Shown: positions 37,641 through 46,249 of the stretch, one piece after another
How positions within the stretch are numbered: position 1 is the stretch's first letter
Layout: every line of letters starts with the position of its first letter
NCBI RefSeq assembly: GCF_012927345.1
Contig: NZ_JABBGJ010000002.1
Location: forward strand, 1 to 64,000
Length of the DNA stretch: 64,000 bases
Origin: Paraburkholderia polaris
GTDB taxonomy: Bacteria > Pseudomonadota > Gammaproteobacteria > Burkholderiales > Burkholderiaceae
Direction of reading: 5' to 3'
Position numbers and translations under genes: made by a program
Notes under the pieces: generated by a model
The model's database searches: none
The model's input: the letters and a program-made list of their open reading frames with translations, nothing else
Told to the model about the DNA's origin: nothing

Positions 37641-37951
37641 TCGCACCTTTTCCGGGACGCGCGCATCCATGATTTAAGCCCTAAGAATTACGGGTCCTCG
37701 GTGCGTTTTCCGTTGATGAGGCGCGCAAAGCGGGTCGCGCGAAGCCGCCACTCATAGAGATTCGTGTAATCGAACTCGCGCACCTCCCGCGATGCGCGTC
37801 GTGGCAAACCGAATACCATCGAATAAGCGTAGCGCGGTGCGTCCGAATAATTCGGCACGCAAACTAGCGCTCTATACGATCGCGCACAAAGGGGCGCCAT
37901 GGCCCCCATCGATCCGGCATATCTAGCATTACGGCGAGCGCTCCTGCGCCG
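37641..37951. other. Mostly gene-free stretch
   Basis: The region lies between convergent genes. The minus-strand frame 37688-37909 (73 codons, rich in Arg) has no recognisable domain or ribosome site and may be the tail of a decayed gene. No terminator hairpin stood out. Confidence 0.4.
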
Positions 37952-38656
37952 TCAGTGCGGCGTCGGCTCATTCAGATAGACGCCCGCCGACAGCCCGGCC
38001 TTCACCTGCCGCGTGAACTCGTCGGTGGACACTTCCTCCGCGCCCGCCTCGATCGCGTCGTATGCCTGGCGCACGACGTCGGCCGGCGTCGCCTTCGGCA
38101 CTTCCAGTTCGCGCGTCAGGTCCGTATCGATAAAGCCGGCATGCAGGCCGACGACCTGCGTGCGCTGCTCGCGCAGCGAATGGCGCAGGCCGTTGGTCAG
38201 CGCCCACGCGGCCGACTTCGACACGCCGTAGCCCGACAGGATCGGCCGGTTCACCCAGCTCGCGACGGACAGCACGTTCAGGATCGCCCCGCCGCCGTTG
38301 CTGGCGAGGCTCCCCGCGAACGCCCGCGACGTCGCCAGCATTCCGAGCACGTTGGTTTCCAAGTGATCGCGCAACGCCTCGAGCGCGCCGTCGTCCGTCA
38401 GGCTGCCGAGCCGCGCGATGCCCGCGTTGTTGATCAGCAGCGTGACGTCACGCGCTGCGTCGGCAGCCGCGGCCACCGCCGCCGGATCGGTCACGTCCAG
38501 CTTCACGGGCACGACGCCCGGCAGCGTCACGCTAGCCGGATCGCGCGCGCCCGCATAAACCTTCCGCGCCCCTCTGGCGAGCGCCTGCTTCGCGAACTCG
38601 AGGCCAAGCCCGCGGTTCGCGCCCGTCACGAAAACAACAGCACCTTCGATCTTCAT
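37952..38656 (-). CDS. Short-chain dehydrogenase/reductase
   Basis: The 234-residue protein has the cofactor motif VFVTGANRGLGLEFA, NNAGIA and the catalytic tail SGYGVSKSAAWALTNGL (Y-x-x-x-K). The start codon ATG at 38656 has AAAGGAAAG 6-7 bases before it. The promoter region has a palindrome like those before ohrR and ohr, so the gene is a likely member of the OhrR regulon. Its reductase substrate is unknown; SDRs of this type (for example in peroxide regulons) often act on reactive carbonyls (inference). Confidence 0.9.
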   Translation of the reverse strand: MKIEGAVVFVTGANRGLGLEFAKQALARGARKVYAGARDPASVTLPGVVPVKLDVTDPAAVAAAADAARDVTLLINNAGIARLGSLTDDGALEALRDHLETNVLGMLATSRAFAGSLASNGGGAILNVLSVASWVNRPILSGYGVSKSAAWALTNGLRHSLREQRTQVVGLHAGFIDTDLTRELEVPKATPADVVRQAYDAIEAGAEEVSTDEFTRQVKAGLSAGVYLNEPTPH

Positions 38657-38690
38657 AATCTTTCCTTTCGAATGATGAATTGCATGCGAG

Positions 38691-38710
38691 TATATCGTAT
38701 GCGATGTATA
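38691..38710. promoter_or_regulatory. Palindromic operator before the SDR gene
   Basis: TATATCGTATGCGATGTATA contains the core ATCGTATGCGAT and lies 35 bp upstream of the SDR start. A related half-palindrome TTGCATGCGAG is adjacent on its left (38680-38690). The core matches those at 39408-39434 and 40003-40037. Confidence 0.65.
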
Positions 38711-38894
38711 TGGGGCCTCATGAGCAGGAGAGGCCAATTTTAAGGAGACTTCGTCACGAAAACCAAATCCCTCACTGCACTGCCTGTAGGTAGATTGCAA
38801 CCGTACATTCGGACTTTCGTTGCGGCTGTGCCGCTGTTCCTGATGGGTTTCGTTTGGCCCCGGAAAGGATAGCGGCAATACGACCGTTAAGCGC

Positions 38895-39356
38895 TCATTC
38901 GCCGTTTTGGACTGACTTGATAAGATTGTTCCGCAGCGCCACGATCGCCTTCTGCACTTTGGCAAACTCGTCTGGCGCGAGGCCAGTCGCCCCGGAGAGA
39001 CTCATAGTTAGGGCTTTTTCGCGCAGCCGTCGACCGTTTTTCGTGAGCCTGACCCGCACCTGACGCTCGTCTTCGGGATCGCGCTGCCTCTCCAGATAAC
39101 CCATCACCTCGAGCTTCTTCAGCATCGGCGTGAGCGTGTTGGATTCGAGGAACAGCTTTTCGCCCAGACCGCTGACGGTCTGGTTGTCTTCCTCCCAAAG
39201 CGCAACGATCGTGATGTATTGCGTGTAAGTGAGCCCAAGCTCCTCGAGCATTGGCTTGTATGCCTTGCCGAACGCCAGGTTCGCGGAGTAGATCGCAAAG
39301 CACAGATAGTCTGACAGCGGCGCGGCCGCAGCGGACGCCTGGTTCGTGGTTTTCAT
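38895..39356 (-). CDS. ohrR: OhrR, organic-peroxide sensing MarR repressor
   Basis: The 153-residue protein has the OhrR start: DYLCFAIYSANLAFGKAYKPMLEELGLTYTQY, with the reactive Cys in LCFAIYS. The winged helix (VSGLGEKLFLESNTLTPMLKKLE) and DPEDERQVRV wing are standard. OhrR binds DNA as a reduced dimer; organic hydroperoxides oxidise the Cys and release it. The frame continues to 39465 without homology; the ATG chosen starts the family-typical sequence. A palindrome lies upstream, so it likely represses itself. Confidence 0.93.
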   Translation of the reverse strand: MKTTNQASAAAAPLSDYLCFAIYSANLAFGKAYKPMLEELGLTYTQYITIVALWEEDNQTVSGLGEKLFLESNTLTPMLKKLEVMGYLERQRDPEDERQVRVRLTKNGRRLREKALTMSLSGATGLAPDEFAKVQKAIVALRNNLIKSVQNGE

Positions 39357-39407
39357 CTGTATCCTCTTTGACTAGAGCCTGATGTTTCACAAGGCATACG
39401 AAGTGTA

Positions 39408-39434
39408 ATATATCGCATGCGATTATATCGCAAT
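39408..39434. promoter_or_regulatory. Palindromic operator before ohrR
   Basis: The stretch contains ATATCGCATGCGATTATATC with the perfect palindrome ATCGCATGCGAT. It lies about 52-78 bp upstream of the ohrR start. Confidence 0.7.
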
Positions 39435-39519
39435 GAGCTTGGTCCTCATGATGGGAATTCCCCAAAAAGATGTTCAGTGAGAGGCACGTGCCTCAGCGAG
39501 ATGCACGTGCCTTGGCGGA

Positions 39520-39966
39520 TCACACCGTGACGATGTTCATCCCGACCTCGATGTTGCCGTGCACAGCCTTCGAGTACGGGCAGATCTGATGGGCCAGGTG
39601 CGCGATTGACTCGACAACTTCCGGCGCCAGACTCGGCGCGCGGATGGTGAACTGGGCGCCGAGGAACCACGCGGCACCGGTCTGCCCAATGTTTACCTGG
39701 ATGTCCACGGAGTAGTCGGACGGCAGCGTGACCTTCTTCAGCGAGGCCGCAATCCCGAACGCGCTGATGTAACAGGCCGACCACGCGCCCGCAAACAACT
39801 GCTCGGCTCTCGGATGCGGTTCGGTGGCGATGAAATCGAGGTTTTCCGCGCCGGGCGCTGACAGCTTGAGGTCGAGGACGCCGAACTCGCCGCGCGGGAC
39901 ATTGGGGTCGCGATTGATTGTGACGTGGCTGTTGCCTGAGTGGAGGACTTGATCGATCTTGCTCAT
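39520..39966 (-). CDS. ohr: Ohr, organic hydroperoxide reductase
   Basis: The 148-residue protein of the Ohr/OsmC family has both redox cysteines: Cys in LFAGAWSACYISAF and Cys in HQICPYSKAV. Other matches are NIGQTGAAWFLGAQFTIRAP. Ohr reduces organic hydroperoxides with lipoyl-based reductants. The chosen ATG lies after AAGGATT; a start 21 bases upstream is possible. The promoter region carries OhrR-type palindromes. Confidence 0.95.
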   Translation of the reverse strand: MSKIDQVLHSGNSHVTINRDPNVPRGEFGVLDLKLSAPGAENLDFIATEPHPRAEQLFAGAWSACYISAFGIAASLKKVTLPSDYSVDIQVNIGQTGAAWFLGAQFTIRAPSLAPEVVESIAHLAHQICPYSKAVHGNIEVGMNIVTV

Positions 39967-40002
39967 GATGGATTCCTTCGTAAACACGGGTGTTAGTCGG
40001 GA

Positions 40003-40088
40003 TTAAATCGTATGCGATGCAATCGCATGCGTCGCATAATGAAGGAGGGGTTGACGAGTGTCAATCGCAAAAGATTTAATCGCATGCG
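40003..40088. promoter_or_regulatory. Cluster of OhrR-type operators before ohr
   Basis: Three related elements lie here: AATCGTATGCGATG (about 40006-40019), AATCGCATGCG (40021-40031) and TTTAATCGCATGCG (40075-40088). The first two overlap in a row and sit about 40 bp upstream of ohr; the third is some 110 bp upstream. The core is shared with the operators before ohrR and the SDR gene. Confidence 0.65.
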
Positions 40089-40218
40089 TGTTTTCGATAG
40101 GGTAAACGAAGATCCAGCAGCGGCCAGCGTGATGTCGCCTGTCCAACACGCTGTCGCGCGCCCAAACTCGCACTGTTCAACCTCGCCATTGAAAGCAAGC
40201 AGGGGCGCACGGTATTCG

Positions 40219-40581
40219 TCAAGCCGCAGCCGTCACGCTGAACTCAACCAGCAACTCCGGCAATCCGAGCGTCGCCTGAACCGTGCAGCGCGCGGGCAAG
40301 TGCTGCGGATCGACCCAGTTTTGCCAGACGGCGTTCATACGATCAAAAAGCGCCATATCCTTCAAGTAGATCGTTACCGACAACAGGTGTTGCTTGCTGC
40401 TGCCCGCCTGCTCAAGTAGAGCATCAATGCGCCCGAGCGCTTCGATGGCCTGCTCCTCGATCGTGCGCGCATGCGGTGCGCCAGACGACGTTTGTCCCGC
40501 GAGAAAGAGAAGGTTGCCTGCACGCACCATCTTGCTCATGCGTGCATTACCGGCGGTTCTTACGATAGGGGAAGCATTCAT
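40219..40581 (-). CDS. ridA: RidA-family enamine/imine deaminase
   Basis: The 120-residue protein has the RidA pattern: LLFLAGQTSSG, ALGRIDALLEQAGSSKQHLLSVTIYLKDMALF and the ligand Arg with surroundings in HLPARCTVQATLGLPELLVEF. RidA hydrolyses reactive imines or enamines. It overlaps the preceding oxidoreductase gene by 4 bases, and the oxidases upstream would make imines, so a coupled role is very likely. It ends the operon. Confidence 0.92.
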   Translation of the reverse strand: MNASPIVRTAGNARMSKMVRAGNLLFLAGQTSSGAPHARTIEEQAIEALGRIDALLEQAGSSKQHLLSVTIYLKDMALFDRMNAVWQNWVDPQHLPARCTVQATLGLPELLVEFSVTAAA

Positions 40582-42011
40582 TTGGGTGCGAATTCTGTCG
40601 GTTGTGCTGCGTTGAGGTCAGGGATGTGAGACTCGGCAAGATCGCCGAGGCTCACCGGTTTGATGGGCGGCCGGATACGGTAGTAGCCGACCTGGGCCAT
40701 GGGCTTCGCATGTGCCTCGGAGAGCAGTTCGGCGACCGTCAGGCCGCATAGACGTCCCTGGCATGGTCCCATGCCGCAACGGGAGAACGACTTGCTCTGG
40801 TTGGGCCCGGTGCAGCCAAGACGTGCCATCGCCCTGATCTCGCCGGCGCTGACTTCCTCGCAGCGGCAAACGATGGTGTCGTCGGCAGGGCGGCGAAATA
40901 CGTCCGCGGGACGGTATAGCGTGTCGAGGAAAGGGCGCACGGCGCGGTGCCGCTCGAGTTGCCGGCGCAACGGTGCGGCCTGCTCATCACGCGTATCACG
41001 GCTCAGCGCGCCAAGCCGATGAGACAGGGTCAGAGCGGTCAGCGCACCCGCCGTCTGGGCTGCGATTGCGCCGTGGATACCGCCCCCGTCACCGGCAATG
41101 AAGAGGTTCGGCACCCTGGTCTCACCCCATGCGTCGGTGCACGGATGCCAGCAAAGTTGGGCTTCGTCCCAGCGATGCTCGCAGCCGATCGAGCGAGTGA
41201 GTTGCACATTGGGCACGACCCCTTGATGCAGCAGGACGATGCTCGCGGCGAGCGTCGACACGCGGCCTTTAGCGGTGTATTGAACTGACTCCGCACGGCC
41301 GTCGCCCTCCACCGAGAGTCGTGTCACATGGCGAATGTGTGGAATGCCACTTTGCCGGATCGCATTCAGCAGACGCCTGCCCTTGAGCAGATACGCCGGT
41401 GTGCGCAACGCGCCAGGCAGTTCTGCGAGCGCGCGCCAGTAGTTGCGCGAAGGCGTCGTCTCGAGGATCGCCGCCGGCGGCCTGCCTGCCTGAATGAGCT
41501 GCCATGCAAACAGATACATTAACGGTCCGCTTCCCGCCAGCACGACTGGCCCATCGGGCAGCATGGCTGACGACTTGAAAAGCGTCTGCGCGGCGCCAAC
41601 CCCCATGACCCCAGGCAGCGTCCAGCCTGGAACCGGGCAAGGCCGTTCGTAGGCGCCGTTGGCAATCACCACGGCTTTGGCCCGGATCTGTCCGCTCGCC
41701 GCAGCGCCGCTGCGACGTGTGAAGCTGATCTCCAGCGCGCGCGTGATCTGCCACACGAGCGTGTCGGGCCAGTAGCGGAGGGGGGCTCGAGCGAAGCGCG
41801 TGACGAGGTCCGCGCCATAGGTGTAGTCGTCACCGAGCAGCGCCGCGTCGGGCAGCGGTGAGCACCCGGCGTTGCGATAGATTTGCCCGCCCGGCAGCGG
41901 GTTTTCGTCGAGCACCAGCACGTCGAGGCCAGCACGCGTCGCGTCAAGCGCGCACGCCATGCCAGCTGGGCCGGCGCCGACGATCACAAGGTCCACCGTT
42001 TCGATGGTCAT
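40578..42011 (-). CDS. FAD/NAD oxidoreductase subunit (HcnB/OoxA type)
   Basis: The 477-residue protein begins VDLVIVGAGPAGMACALDATRAGLDVLVLDENPLPGGQIYR, a hallmark of the HcnB, OoxA and NoxA subunits. A BFD-like [2Fe-2S] site is near the end: TIVCRCEEVS and SRCGMGPCQGRLC. It would form an enzyme complex with the small ferredoxin-like and FAD oxidase subunits encoded upstream. It overlaps the upstream small subunit by 4 bases and RidA by 4 bases. HcnB proper makes cyanide from glycine; the surrounding transporter and RidA make an opine or imino-acid oxidase more likely. Confidence 0.88.
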   Translation of the reverse strand: MTIETVDLVIVGAGPAGMACALDATRAGLDVLVLDENPLPGGQIYRNAGCSPLPDAALLGDDYTYGADLVTRFARAPLRYWPDTLVWQITRALEISFTRRSGAAASGQIRAKAVVIANGAYERPCPVPGWTLPGVMGVGAAQTLFKSSAMLPDGPVVLAGSGPLMYLFAWQLIQAGRPPAAILETTPSRNYWRALAELPGALRTPAYLLKGRRLLNAIRQSGIPHIRHVTRLSVEGDGRAESVQYTAKGRVSTLAASIVLLHQGVVPNVQLTRSIGCEHRWDEAQLCWHPCTDAWGETRVPNLFIAGDGGGIHGAIAAQTAGALTALTLSHRLGALSRDTRDEQAAPLRRQLERHRAVRPFLDTLYRPADVFRRPADDTIVCRCEEVSAGEIRAMARLGCTGPNQSKSFSRCGMGPCQGRLCGLTVAELLSEAHAKPMAQVGYYRIRPPIKPVSLGDLAESHIPDLNAAQPTEFAPK

Positions 42012-42316
42012 ACGAGTGCCCTCGCGCCAGCCATGGCTTTAACTTCCATCCCGTCGCGCACGCGCACCATACAGGCCTGCTGGTTCGGCAAGCCATCGAT
42101 TTCGACCAGGCAATCGAAGCACACGCCCATCATGCAATACGGCGCGCGCGGCGCAGCGCCCACAGGTGTGTGACGGAAGACGGTGACTCCGGCATACAGG
42201 AGTGCCGCCGCCACGGTGGCGTATTCCGGCACGTCTACATGGCGACCGTCGACGACAACCCGCACCGTGCGGGGCGAGGCGCCATCGATCTGACTAAACA
42301 GAGAAGCGTTTTGCAT
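42008..42316 (-). CDS. Small [2Fe-2S] subunit (HcnA/OoxA-partner type)
   Basis: The 102-residue protein holds four likely cluster ligands: GAAPRAPYCMMGVCFDCLVEIDG and QQACM. A ferredoxin-fold N part precedes them (VRVVVDGRHVDVPEYATVAAAL). The start lies 23 bases inside the upstream oxidase gene. Its stop overlaps the large subunit by 4 bases. It serves as the electron-transfer subunit of the oxidoreductase complex. Confidence 0.88.
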   Translation of the reverse strand: MQNASLFSQIDGASPRTVRVVVDGRHVDVPEYATVAAALLYAGVTVFRHTPVGAAPRAPYCMMGVCFDCLVEIDGLPNQQACMVRVRDGMEVKAMAGARALV

Positions 42317-43394
42317 AGAAGTAGTCGAGAAGAGAGGGACGTTGGCCGCCGAGCAACCAGGCGACAAGCAATTCGCAATGCGCGGCAGCGAGCGTCACGC
42401 CGCTGTGGCAGGTTGCGACAAACGCACCGGGATGCGTCACGGATTCTTCGTAGACAGGCATGCTGTCCGATGTCATCACGCGGAGGGCTCCCCACGCGCG
42501 CACGACCCGCACGTTTTTCAGCAGAGGGAACTGCGATACAGCTTTGCGGGCGATGTGCGCGACGATCTCAGGTGTCACGCCGTCGTCCATGCCCACGTCC
42601 TCCGCGGATTCACCGAGCAATACCGACCCCTCCGCGGTCTGTCTCACGGACATCGTCGGATACTTGAGGAACGGACGCACGCGTTCCGTCACGAGGATCT
42701 GACCGCGCAGCGGAACGACCGGCGCGGTGAGTCCAACCATCGGCGCGAGTTCGCGGTTGCCCAGACCCGCGCACAGCACGACGCGCCCAGCTTCGAGCGT
42801 GCGCTTGCCGGTGTCGATACGAAAGCCACCGTTCGCGCGTTCAATCGACTGCACCGGAGCCTCCGGCACGTAGGCGCCGCCTGCTCGCTCAAAGGCGAGG
42901 AACAGCGCTCGCAGCGTATAGAGCGGGCTCACATGACCGTCGTTTTCCGAATAGACCGCACCGGCCACGTTCTGGCCGACCTCCGGAATGCGTTCACTCA
43001 GTTGCTGGCGGTCGAGGATGTCGTACGTGAGGCGTGCATCCTGGGCATGTAAGTGGCGCAGCGCATCCACGCTGCCAGCAAGCGCGTCATCGGTCATCGC
43101 GATGCTGATGCCACCCGGGCGCGAGTAGCCGATACCGAGCGACGACGCTTCTTCAAGCTCTGCCGCGAACGCTGGCCACAGCAGCGCCGATTCGAGCGAC
43201 CAGCGCCCGTAATCGACCTGTTTCCTGCCTTTCCCCGAGACCCAGACCAGGCCGAAGTTTCCGCGTGCGGCTCGTACGCTGGAATCCTCTCCATCGAGCA
43301 CGATCGTCTTCTGGCCGCGCTTGGCGAGCCCGTAAGCGATCGCCATCCCAACCAGCCCGCCGCCAACGATCGCAAAGTCGTATTCCTGTTTCAT
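42294..43394 (-). CDS. FAD-dependent amine/D-amino-acid oxidase subunit (HcnC/OoxB type)
   Basis: The 366-residue protein begins DFAIVGGGLVGMAIAYGLAKRGQKTIVLDG and ends with a DAO-type segment (AFVATCHSGVTLAAAHCELLVAWLL). FAD binding and the C-terminal arm are present. It should oxidise the C-N bond of an amino or imino acid. An upstream ABC permease stop overlaps its ATG in TGATG. The codon before the ATG is a TTG that could also start, but the ATG is the normal choice. Confidence 0.9.
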   Translation of the reverse strand: MKQEYDFAIVGGGLVGMAIAYGLAKRGQKTIVLDGEDSSVRAARGNFGLVWVSGKGRKQVDYGRWSLESALLWPAFAAELEEASSLGIGYSRPGGISIAMTDDALAGSVDALRHLHAQDARLTYDILDRQQLSERIPEVGQNVAGAVYSENDGHVSPLYTLRALFLAFERAGGAYVPEAPVQSIERANGGFRIDTGKRTLEAGRVVLCAGLGNRELAPMVGLTAPVVPLRGQILVTERVRPFLKYPTMSVRQTAEGSVLLGESAEDVGMDDGVTPEIVAHIARKAVSQFPLLKNVRVVRAWGALRVMTSDSMPVYEESVTHPGAFVATCHSGVTLAAAHCELLVAWLLGGQRPSLLDYFYAKRFSV

Positions 43395-44188
43395 CAATGC
43401 TTCCCCATCAGAACCTTGTCGAGCCCTACGAGCCTGTCGAGTACGAACATCAGGCCAAGCGTGACCGCCATGATCACGGTTGCGACCGCCGCCACCATCG
43501 GATCGACGGTTTCAGTCATGCTCATGTAGATGCGCACCGGCAGCGTGATCGTGGTCGGCGCCGCGATGAAGATCGTTGCGGTCAGCTCGTCGAAGCTGCT
43601 TGCGAAACCAAGCACCCAGCCGGCGGCAATACCCGGCACCAAGGCGGGCAGCGTGATGCGCCGAAAGGTGGTCCAGGCGTTTGCGCCGAGCGAGATGGCG
43701 GCGTGCTCGGCATCGCGCGTCGTCGCGACCAGCGACGCCATGATGAGCCGCAGGCAATACGGGAACACCAGCATCACGTGCGCCAACACGAGCGAGACAA
43801 ACGATCCGGACACGCCAATGCGCGTGAACAGTTGCAACAGCGCGACGCCCAGCACAACGGGCGGAATCATCAGCGGCGAAAGCAGCAGCGAATTGATCGC
43901 GTCGCGACCGGCAAAGCGGTAGCGTATGAGACCCAGCGCGGCCGGTACAGCTAGCATCGCCGCGAGCGTGGCGGAGAGCGTCGCGAGCCACAGACTGTTT
44001 GCAAATGCCTGAGTGAAATCCGGATCGTCAACGATCGCTTTGAACCAGCGCATCGAAAAATGAATGGTCGGCACGCTGAGCAGATTGCTCGGCGTGAAGG
44101 CGACGAGACAGACGATCGCAAGCGGCGCGATCATAAACACGGTGAACGCGGCGTGGAAACCGAGCGCTACAGGACCGTTTCGATTCAT
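43394..44188 (-). CDS. ABC transporter permease (PotC-like)
   Basis: The 264-residue protein has six hydrophobic helices and the inner-membrane EAA motif (DAEHAAISLGANAWTTFRRITLPALVPG). Its start overlaps the other permease by 4 bases. It forms the membrane part of a polyamine/opine-family importer with the next gene. The frame upstream to 44278 is unrelated. Confidence 0.92.
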   Translation of the reverse strand: MNRNGPVALGFHAAFTVFMIAPLAIVCLVAFTPSNLLSVPTIHFSMRWFKAIVDDPDFTQAFANSLWLATLSATLAAMLAVPAALGLIRYRFAGRDAINSLLLSPLMIPPVVLGVALLQLFTRIGVSGSFVSLVLAHVMLVFPYCLRLIMASLVATTRDAEHAAISLGANAWTTFRRITLPALVPGIAAGWVLGFASSFDELTATIFIAAPTTITLPVRIYMSMTETVDPMVAAVATVIMAVTLGLMFVLDRLVGLDKVLMGKH

Positions 44189-45102
44189 GATGCAGCCTCC
44201 CCAAAACGGCGTTTGAGACGTCGCTCCACAAAGCGGCCATAGAGCGAAATGGCGCCGATATTCAGCACGAGCAGGCAAACCGCAATTGCGGCGCCCATTG
44301 GCCAGTTCATGCTGTGCAGGAATTCGTCGTAGGCCGCCGTTGCGACCACCTTGATGCGCCGGCCCCCGATCAGCGCAGGTGTCGCGAATGCGCTCGCGCT
44401 CAATGCGAACACGATCAGGCTGCCGGACAGAATGCCCGGTGTGGCCTGCGGCAAGACGATGCGGCGCCAGACTGTGAGCGGGCCGGCTCCGAGCGAGATG
44501 GCCGCGTTGGCGATCTGTGGATCGACGCTTTGCAACGAGGTCCAGACGGACAACACCATCAGCGGCACCAGTGCATGCACCAGCACGACGACCACGGCCG
44601 GAAACGAGAACAGCATCTGCGGTGGTGCGTCGACCAGATGCAGGCGTACGAGCAATTGCGCGACGACGCCCTGACCGTCCAGTAGGATCGACCAGCCGAG
44701 TGTGCGTACAACGGCCGAGATGAACAGCGGCCCGAGCGTCAGAATCAGGAAGAACGCCCGCCAGCGCGCCGACATGCGGAAGATGATGTAGGCATCGGGC
44801 ACACCCAGCACGACCGTTCCAAGGGTCACGCTGATCGCGAGCCCGAACGTGCGCAGAAAAATCTCGTGATAGTAGCGATCGGCGACGATCTGCGCGTAGT
44901 TATGCCAGGAGTAGCCGTCGAGCACGCCGCCTGCGGCTGCGTCGAAGCCTCGCAGGCTTAGCACGCCGACGAGCGCCATCGGAACGACGAGCAGCAACGC
45001 GAAGAGCAGCGTGACGGGCGCGACGAGGAGCGGACCGTTCGGCCGCTTGCGGCGCGTTGCATGCGGTGGCAACTGCCGGATCATGGGGCGGGCGGCGCTC
45101 AT
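44185..45102 (-). CDS. ABC transporter permease (PotB-like)
   Basis: The 305-residue protein has six hydrophobic helices and an EAA motif (QIANAAISLGAGPLTVWRRIVLPQATPG). The ATG at 45102 overlaps the ATPase stop by 4 bases. The frame continues to 45363 without homology. It pairs with the PotC-like permease. Confidence 0.92.
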   Translation of the reverse strand: MSAARPMIRQLPPHATRRKRPNGPLLVAPVTLLFALLLVVPMALVGVLSLRGFDAAAGGVLDGYSWHNYAQIVADRYYHEIFLRTFGLAISVTLGTVVLGVPDAYIIFRMSARWRAFFLILTLGPLFISAVVRTLGWSILLDGQGVVAQLLVRLHLVDAPPQMLFSFPAVVVVLVHALVPLMVLSVWTSLQSVDPQIANAAISLGAGPLTVWRRIVLPQATPGILSGSLIVFALSASAFATPALIGGRRIKVVATAAYDEFLHSMNWPMGAAIAVCLLVLNIGAISLYGRFVERRLKRRFGEAAS

Positions 45103-46163
45103 CGTGGGGCACCCGCAGTGTGCGGTGCGAGCGGACGCAACGCGGTGCCGGGCCAGTCGAGGCCGACCGCGTCTCCGACCTTCGCCACATGGCCGCCACA
45201 GTTCGCAAGCTGCACCTGCAGTTCGCCGATATCGGTGCTCACGCTCACCGACCAGCAGTTGCCGTGAAACGCGCGCGCCCTGACGAGCCCGTCCACGTGT
45301 CCTGCTCCGCTTGCGACCAGTTCGATGCGCTCGGGACGTAGCGAGAACGCATATGCGCCGCATGCGTGCGGCTCCTCAAGTGGCAGATTCGCCGTGCCCA
45401 CTCGCAGCACCCGCTTCACACCGTCGTGCGCGACCTGCCCGTTCAACACATTGGCGCGGCCGATGAAATCCGCCGCGAAGAAACTGCCGGGGTTGTCATA
45501 GACGCCGGTCGGGGTATCAAACCGGACCACCGCGCCCTGGTTGAGCAGCGCGACGCGGTCGCTGATTGCCAACGCTTCGGCCTGATCATGCGTGACCATG
45601 ATCGTAGTAGTGCCGACCTTCTGCTGGATTGCGCGTAACTCGGCCTGCATGTCGTGACGCAGTTTCGCATCAAGGTTGGACAGCGGCTCGTCAAGCAACA
45701 GCAAGGGCGGCTCGATGACCAGTGCACGCGCGAGCGCGACTCGCTGACGCTGCCCTCCCGACAGTTCGCGCGGGTACTTCGATGCGTGGCGGCCGAGTTG
45801 AACCAGGTCGAGCGCGGTCGTACACCGGCGCTTACGGGCCGCGCCGTCGACGCGCCGCATCTGCAGCCCGAACTCAACATTCTCTGCAACCGTCATATGC
45901 GCAAACAACGCATAACTCTGGAACACAATGCCGAGGCCGCGCTTTGCAGGCGGCGTGCCGACCAGCGATCGGCCTTCCAGGCTGATATCGCCCGACGTAG
46001 GCTCGACGAAGCCAGCAATCATCTGCAGGGTCGTCGTTTTGCCGCAGCCCGACGGCCCCAGCAGCGAGACAAATTCCCCGCGCGCGACGTCGATGCTGAG
46101 GCTGTCGACCACGACAGTCTCGCCGTACTGCTTGTTCAAGCGTTCGATCCGTAAATAAGTCAT
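45099..46163 (-). CDS. ABC transporter ATPase (PotA-like)
   Basis: The 354-residue protein has Walker A GPSGCGKTTT, Q-loop FQSYALF, signature LSGGQRQRVALARAL, Walker B LLLLDEPLSNLDAKLR and the switch His in VTHDQAEA. A TOBE-like C domain follows. It powers the importer encoded by the next two genes. The gene lies 86 bp after the binding-protein gene. Confidence 0.95.
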   Translation of the reverse strand: MTYLRIERLNKQYGETVVVDSLSIDVARGEFVSLLGPSGCGKTTTLQMIAGFVEPTSGDISLEGRSLVGTPPAKRGLGIVFQSYALFAHMTVAENVEFGLQMRRVDGAARKRRCTTALDLVQLGRHASKYPRELSGGQRQRVALARALVIEPPLLLLDEPLSNLDAKLRHDMQAELRAIQQKVGTTTIMVTHDQAEALAISDRVALLNQGAVVRFDTPTGVYDNPGSFFAADFIGRANVLNGQVAHDGVKRVLRVGTANLPLEEPHACGAYAFSLRPERIELVASGAGHVDGLVRARAFHGNCWSVSVSTDIGELQVQLANCGGHVAKVGDAVGLDWPGTALRPLAPHTAGAPR

Positions 46164-46249
46164 GACTTTGGGAGACCTTCCGATTCCTCTGGCGACGACA
46201 GTAAGGCACCCGGCGGCGTCGCCCGCCGCGCACGGGTGCCTACAGCCAG

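Noticed and set aside
37688..37909. 73-codon minus-strand frame rich in Arg
   Set aside because: No domain, no ribosome site and atypical composition; it may be the tail of a decayed gene.
40578..43394. True hydrogen cyanide synthase (hcnABC)
   Set aside because: The three subunits look alike in family, but order (C, A, B), the coupled importer, RidA and the opine-type regulator fit amino/imino-acid oxidation better.
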